NCBI RefSeq assembly: GCF_009877425.1
Contig: NZ_WXEY01000001.1
Coordinates: 186,001 to 250,000 of the forward strand
Length of the DNA stretch: 64,000 nucleotides
Direction of reading: 5' to 3'
Source of the DNA: Heliomicrobium undosum
GTDB lineage: Bacteria; Bacillota; Desulfitobacteriia; Heliobacteriales; Heliobacteriaceae
Shown here: positions 60,674 through 64,000 of the stretch, piece after piece
How the letters are laid out: each line of letters opens with the position of its first letter
Position numbering within the stretch: position 1 is the first letter of the stretch
The notes under the pieces: model-generated
Database searches by the model: none
Seen by the model: the letters and a program-made list of their open reading frames with translations, nothing else
Told to the model about the DNA's origin: nothing
Program-made: the position numbers and the translations under genes

Positions 60674-62077
60674 TTATGGCGTCATTTCGGACGCTACAGC
60701 ACCAATCGCTTCATAGGTGACTTGCAACAACTGATCCAGTTCGCTGTCGCTCATGCCCAGGATCGGCATCAGGACAAGCACATCGCCAAGGGGTCGCAGG
60801 ATGACGCCGCGCTTGCGCGCCTCCAGGATTACCCGGTGCCCCATCCGCAGCGCCGGCGCGAAGGGTTCCTTGGTCGCCTTGTCCCTCACCAACTCGATGC
60901 CGGCCATGAACCCCCGCTGGCGCACATCGCCCACATGGGAGAGGTCATGAAAGCGTTCCAACCCCTGACGAAGCCGCTCGATCTTTCCTTGCAGCCGCTC
61001 GATCACACAGTCCCGCTCAAAAATTTCGAGATTGGCCAGGGCTGCGGCGCAGGCCAGCGGGTTTCCCGTATAGCTGTGTCCGTGAAAGAAGGTCTTGTAT
61101 TCGCTGTACTCGCCCAAGAAAGCTTCATAGATCTTTTCCGTGGCCAGCGTGGCTGCCAGGGGGAGATAGCCGCCGGTGATGCCCTTCGCCAGGCACATCA
61201 GATCCGGTGAGACCCCCTCCTGTTCACAGGCGAAGAGGCTTCCCGTGCGGCCGAAGCCGACAGCCACTTCATCGGCGATCAGGAGGACATCGCATTCGGT
61301 GCAGCGTTCACGAACAGCGCGAAGGTATCCCGTGGGGGCAGTGATGATGCCGGCAGCACCCTGGACCAAAGGCTCGATGATGACGGCGGCCAGTTCGTCC
61401 TTGTGGGCTCTGATAATGCGCTCAAATTCCTCGAAACAGGCAAAGTCACATTCCCCTGCTTCCCGGCCCATGGGGCAGCGGTAGCAATAAGGGGCGGGCG
61501 CTTTGAGGCTCTGAAACAGCAAGGGCCGGTACAGCGAATGGAAGAGCTCCATGCCGCCGAGGCTGACAGAGCCGATGGTGTCGCCGTGATAGGCCCCGCT
61601 GAACGTTAAAAACCGCTGTTTGCCCCGCTTGCTTGCATCAGGCTGCTGCTGCCAGTACTGAAAGGCCATTTTCAAGGCGATCTCCACCGACGTGGCCCCC
61701 GAGTCGGAGTAAAAGACCCGGCTGAGGCCCTCGGGGGTGATACGGACTAGTTCCTTCGCCAGCCGGGTGGCAGGGACGTTGGACAGGCCCAGCAGGGTCG
61801 AGTGGGACACCTGCTCCGCCTGGCAGCGAATCGCCTCGTTGATCTCTTTGCGGTTGTGGCCGTGGACTGTCACCCAGAGTGATGAGATGCCGTCCAGGTA
61901 CTTGCGGCCTTGGGTGTCAAAAAGGTAGCTCCCTTCGCCCCGTTCAATGATCAGGTTGTCTTCCTGGCAGTACTCGCGCATCTGGGTGAAGGGGTGCCAT
62001 AGGTGCTTTTTGTCCATCTCCTGCAGGTCTTCGCAACAGGTGTTGGCTGGGATTTTTTCGAGGTCTATCGATTGCAT
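60674..62077 (-). CDS. bioA: Adenosylmethionine-8-amino-7-oxononanoate aminotransferase BioA
   Basis: The 467-residue PLP enzyme makes 7,8-diaminopelargonate from KAPA in biotin synthesis. KHLWHPFTQM near the start, YLDGISSLWVTVHGH, the IADEVAVGFGRTG motif and the PLP lysine K298 in CLAKGITGGYLPLA identify BioA rather than other class III aminotransferases. A CYRC...C...C cluster (198-214) is an extra cysteine set seen in some Firmicute BioA proteins. The ATG at 62077 follows GAGGAGGCCGCGCGGCT and overlaps bioD by 13 bases. Operon with bioD and bioY. Confidence 0.93.
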   Translation of the reverse strand: MQSIDLEKIPANTCCEDLQEMDKKHLWHPFTQMREYCQEDNLIIERGEGSYLFDTQGRKYLDGISSLWVTVHGHNRKEINEAIRCQAEQVSHSTLLGLSNVPATRLAKELVRITPEGLSRVFYSDSGATSVEIALKMAFQYWQQQPDASKRGKQRFLTFSGAYHGDTIGSVSLGGMELFHSLYRPLLFQSLKAPAPYCYRCPMGREAGECDFACFEEFERIIRAHKDELAAVIIEPLVQGAAGIITAPTGYLRAVRERCTECDVLLIADEVAVGFGRTGSLFACEQEGVSPDLMCLAKGITGGYLPLAATLATEKIYEAFLGEYSEYKTFFHGHSYTGNPLACAAALANLEIFERDCVIERLQGKIERLRQGLERFHDLSHVGDVRQRGFMAGIELVRDKATKEPFAPALRMGHRVILEARKRGVILRPLGDVLVLMPILGMSDSELDQLLQVTYEAIGAVASEMTP

Positions 62078-62802
62078 AGCCGCGCGGCCTCCTCTGTGAG
62101 CTTGTGGACATCCAACTGCGCCGCCAGGAGGCGGCAGTACTCGGCAAAGGGGCCGGCCTGGCTGATATCGCCCAATTGGGGCAGCCTGGCGAGGATGGGT
62201 ATCCCCGTCATGCGAGTGATCATCTCCGGGCTGGTCCGTTCGGCCAGGTCCGGAGTCTCCGACGCGCCGTTTAGGATGATCCCCAGAACGGGGATCCCCT
62301 TTTCCATCGCATAGTGGGCCGTCAGGACGGTATGGTTGATTGTGCCCAGCCCCGCCCGGCCAACGATGAGCAAGGGTAGCCTCCACCGGCAAGCCAGGTC
62401 GGCCATGGTGAAGTCCGGTGTAGTGAGCGGCACGGCCAAACCACCGGCGCCTTCGACGAGCACCATACCGCGCCTGCCTGCCAGCCGCCGGAAGGATTGG
62501 TCGAGAACCTCCACATCTACAGGTTGGTCGGACAACTCCGCCGCAACGGCGGGGGCCAATGGCGCTTCATAACAGGCTGGACTCAGCCACTCATCGGGCA
62601 GGTCGATCTCCAGGTTTCGGCGATAAAAAGCCAGGTCTTCCCGGAAAAAGCCCCCGTCAGACATCGGCGCGCCCGTCTGCACCGGCTTAAAGGGAACAGC
62701 CCCGATCCTGGCGGTCGTCATCACCTTGCAAAGCGCGGCGGTGACGACGGTCTTTCCCACACCGGTGTCCGTTCCGGTGATAAAGATGCCCTTATGCAAC
62801 AT
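62065..62802 (-). CDS. bioD: Dethiobiotin synthetase BioD
   Basis: The 245-residue protein has the P-loop GTDTGVGKT near the start, PFKPVQTGA, SPACYEAPLAPAVAA, VEGAGGLAVPL and NHTVLTAHYA, the order of BioD. It closes the ureido ring of dethiobiotin using CO2 and ATP. The ATG at 62802 follows GGAAAGCAGGGATGA. It lies between bioY (110 bases upstream) and bioA, which it overlaps. No bioB is in the window. Confidence 0.93.
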   Translation of the reverse strand: MLHKGIFITGTDTGVGKTVVTAALCKVMTTARIGAVPFKPVQTGAPMSDGGFFREDLAFYRRNLEIDLPDEWLSPACYEAPLAPAVAAELSDQPVDVEVLDQSFRRLAGRRGMVLVEGAGGLAVPLTTPDFTMADLACRWRLPLLIVGRAGLGTINHTVLTAHYAMEKGIPVLGIILNGASETPDLAERTSPEMITRMTGIPILARLPQLGDISQAGPFAEYCRLLAAQLDVHKLTEEAARLCNR

Positions 62803-62911
62803 TCATCCCTGCTTTCCTTGCGGCTTATGTTCCTTGCGGTTTCATGTTCTTCCTACACGACTTTGTTCTTGCTCATTCCTGTTGTTGCTCTTCAACACTT
62901 CTACGCCTGCT

Positions 62912-63523
62912 TTACGCCCGCTGTTCCTCTTCGACGCCTTCCTTCGCGAAAAGAGCCTTCCCCGTTGAAGCGTTCCCGCTCACTCCACGCAAGGACCACA
63001 ACTTGACCCCGATATAAGCCGCTGCGCCGCTCAACAGGATGTCGCCCGGCAAGGGAAGCAAGATGCCGTACAACAGGGTGTTCCATAGGGTGATCGACTT
63101 GGCGAGGACCATGTTCATGATCCCGTAGAGGTAGAGGGCGCCGATGCCGTAGATGACGGCCAGCCCGGCCATGGTCGCCCCAAACAAGGGGAGGATGCTC
63201 GCCTTTTCCAGCCTCTCCGTCAATCGGCCGATGAGCCAGGCGCCCAGGGCGAAGCCAATCAGATACCCGAAAGTGGGCTTGAGCACATACCCCGGCCCTC
63301 CCCCTTCGGCGAAGACAGGCAGGCCGATGAGGCCGATGCCGATGTAGACCAACTGGCTGGCCAGTCCCAGGCGGCTGCCCAGGGCGATGCCGGCCATGGC
63401 GACGAACAGGTACTGCAAGGTAAAGGGAACAAAGGGCACAGGGACCTTGATGAAGGCGCCTGCCGCCGTCAATGCGGCAAAGAGCGCCACCTGCGCCATC
63501 TCTCGCGGTGTCCAACCCACCAT
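62912..63523 (-). CDS. bioY: Biotin transporter BioY
   Basis: The 203-residue membrane protein has about six spans. PVPFVPFTLQYLFVAMAGIA, GLPVFAEGGGPGYVLKPTFG and TLWNTLLYGILLPLPGDIL are BioY substrate-binding motifs. As the S-component of an ECF transporter it takes up biotin, and works alone or with a shared EcfAAT module, which is not in the window. The ATG follows AAAAAGGAGGCAAAC. A BirA-like operator overlaps the promoter. A short polar tail follows the last span. Confidence 0.92.
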   Translation of the reverse strand: MVGWTPREMAQVALFAALTAAGAFIKVPVPFVPFTLQYLFVAMAGIALGSRLGLASQLVYIGIGLIGLPVFAEGGGPGYVLKPTFGYLIGFALGAWLIGRLTERLEKASILPLFGATMAGLAVIYGIGALYLYGIMNMVLAKSITLWNTLLYGILLPLPGDILLSGAAAYIGVKLWSLRGVSGNASTGKALFAKEGVEEEQRA

Positions 63524-63573
63524 GTTTGCCTCCTTTTTGTCGACTTTCCTTATGTATATCGGTTGACAAATAT

Positions 63574-63628
63574 ACTGTACTGATTGCCACTCTTTATGTC
63601 AACCATCTATTTTTAGTTAGGTTTACAA
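63574..63628 (-). promoter_or_regulatory. Promoter and BirA operator of bioY-bioD-bioA
   Basis: TTGTAAACC-N15-GGTTGACAT (63596-63628, minus strand) matches the BirA operator. It overlaps the -35 TTGACA (63597-63602), with 17 bases to TACAGT (63574-63579). A single half-site TTGTCAACC lies at 63560-63568. Biotin-bound BirA would block the promoter when biotin is plentiful. Confidence 0.85.
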
Positions 63629-63637
63629 TCAGGGCGC

Positions 63638-63676
63638 AAAAAACCCTGACCGGCAACGTGAGCGGTCAGGGTTTTG
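63638..63676 (-). terminator. Rho-independent terminator
   Basis: AAACCCTGACCG pairs with CGGTCAGGGTTT, followed on the minus strand by six T. It ends the remnant EamA gene. Confidence 0.85.
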
Positions 63677-63678
63677 TT

Positions 63679-63819
63679 TCAACGGGACTTGCGCCGGCTC
63701 CGAAAGCCGCCGGCCACGCCGATCAGCACGAGGACTGTTCCGGCCAAGGTCCATGCCGTCACCGGCTTATCGAGAAAAATCCGGCCGAGGATGACGGCGA
63801 TGACAGGGTTGACGTAGGG
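63679..63819 (-). pseudogene. C-terminal remnant of an EamA/DMT-family transporter
   Basis: The last 46 codons of a DMT transporter are readable (YVNPVIAVILGRIFLDKPVT, then a final span and a basic tail). The frame is stopped by TGA directly upstream (63820-63822), and unrelated sequence follows, so the first 80 percent of the gene is missing. A terminator still follows. It looks like a deletion scar. Confidence 0.75.
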
Positions 63820-63854
63820 TCAATTGTTTCGCTGCAAAAGAGTCGGTCTGCCTC

Positions 63855-64000
63855 TTATGTTCCACGACTCAAATGATGGCGGTAACAGATCATATTCGAC
63901 CGCCCATACCCCAACCGGCGGTAAAAATCGTGGGCCGGCCCGTTGTCAGCGTCGACGAGGACAGTGACGCGCAAAAAGCCTTCTTCCCGGGCCATGATGA
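63855..64000 (-). CDS. GNAT-family acetyltransferase, 5' end beyond the window
   Basis: The last 47 codons are visible. LRVTVLVDADNGPAHDFYRR followed by LGYGRSNMICYRHHL is the C-terminal part of a GNAT fold (NxxAxxFYxxxGF motif). The acetyl-CoA site would lie outside. Substrate unknown. Confidence 0.75.
   Translation of the reverse strand, partial: IMAREEGFLRVTVLVDADNGPAHDFYRRLGYGRSNMICYRHHLSRGT

Overview
The window reads as chromosome of an endospore-forming, anaerobic, GC-rich Firmicute of the class Clostridia. The support is a GerA/GerB/GerC germinant receptor operon, a GerMN lipoprotein, an anaerobic CO dehydrogenase (CooS) with its nickel maturase CooC, a T-box leader, a BirA-type biotin operator, and strong AGGAGG ribosome sites with many GTG and TTG starts. 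A heliobacterium would fit, but no photosynthesis gene lies in the window, so that placement is inference. I saw no insertion sequence, prophage or CRISPR array.

Layout. 1-2.8 kb: cooS (cut by the edge) and cooC, with an inverted repeat between promoter and gene, then a low-complexity protein. 2.9-10.7 kb: an HD-GYP protein diverges from a two-component system; a Fur-like box lies between them. Next come a DUF2318 iron-sulfur-type membrane protein and two FtsX permeases around one MacB-type ATPase, resembling the Campylobacter Cj1660-Cj1663 part of the P19/FTR1 iron system but without FTR1 or P19. 10.7-21.4 kb: small proteins, an M1 peptidase, TerC, an L,D-transpeptidase, a KimA-type potassium transporter and a degenerate PAS-GGDEF protein. 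21.5-28.3 kb: gerA-gerB-gerC, bordered by two related membrane proteins and two related glycine-rich proteins. 28.4-38.9 kb: CapA-like protein, HemAT-type oxygen sensor, QueG-like ferredoxin, GerMN lipoprotein, a DUF294 signalling protein with a DnaQ-like exonuclease, and a phosphoesterase.

38.9-48.5 kb: RNase P RNA (rnpB); a type III polyketide synthase with a YpbQ-like methyltransferase; and a five-gene operon of MacA/MacB-type exporter parts, a degenerate sensor kinase and an NtrC-like regulator lacking the GAFTGA loop. 49.2-53.5 kb: the best candidate for an undescribed system, a ribosomal-peptide (RiPP) locus with a B12-binding radical SAM enzyme, a SPASM radical SAM enzyme and a 208-residue precursor whose last 100 residues carry 17 cysteines in CAADG-like repeats. 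53.8-56.1 kb: a T-box leader, apparently reading a Phe codon, ahead of a 35-residue symporter accessory protein and a sodium:solute symporter. 56.6-57.8 kb: phased 11-bp repeats ahead of a tRNA-Pro/tRNA-Tyr promoter, then about 690 bases that look like a large structured minus-strand RNA. 57.9-64 kb: a P-loop/Asp23 fusion, DUF1992, a glutamine amidotransferase operon, the BirA-controlled bioY-bioD-bioA operon, an EamA transporter remnant and a partial GNAT acetyltransferase.

All family calls come from reading motifs in the translated sequence; no database search was run.
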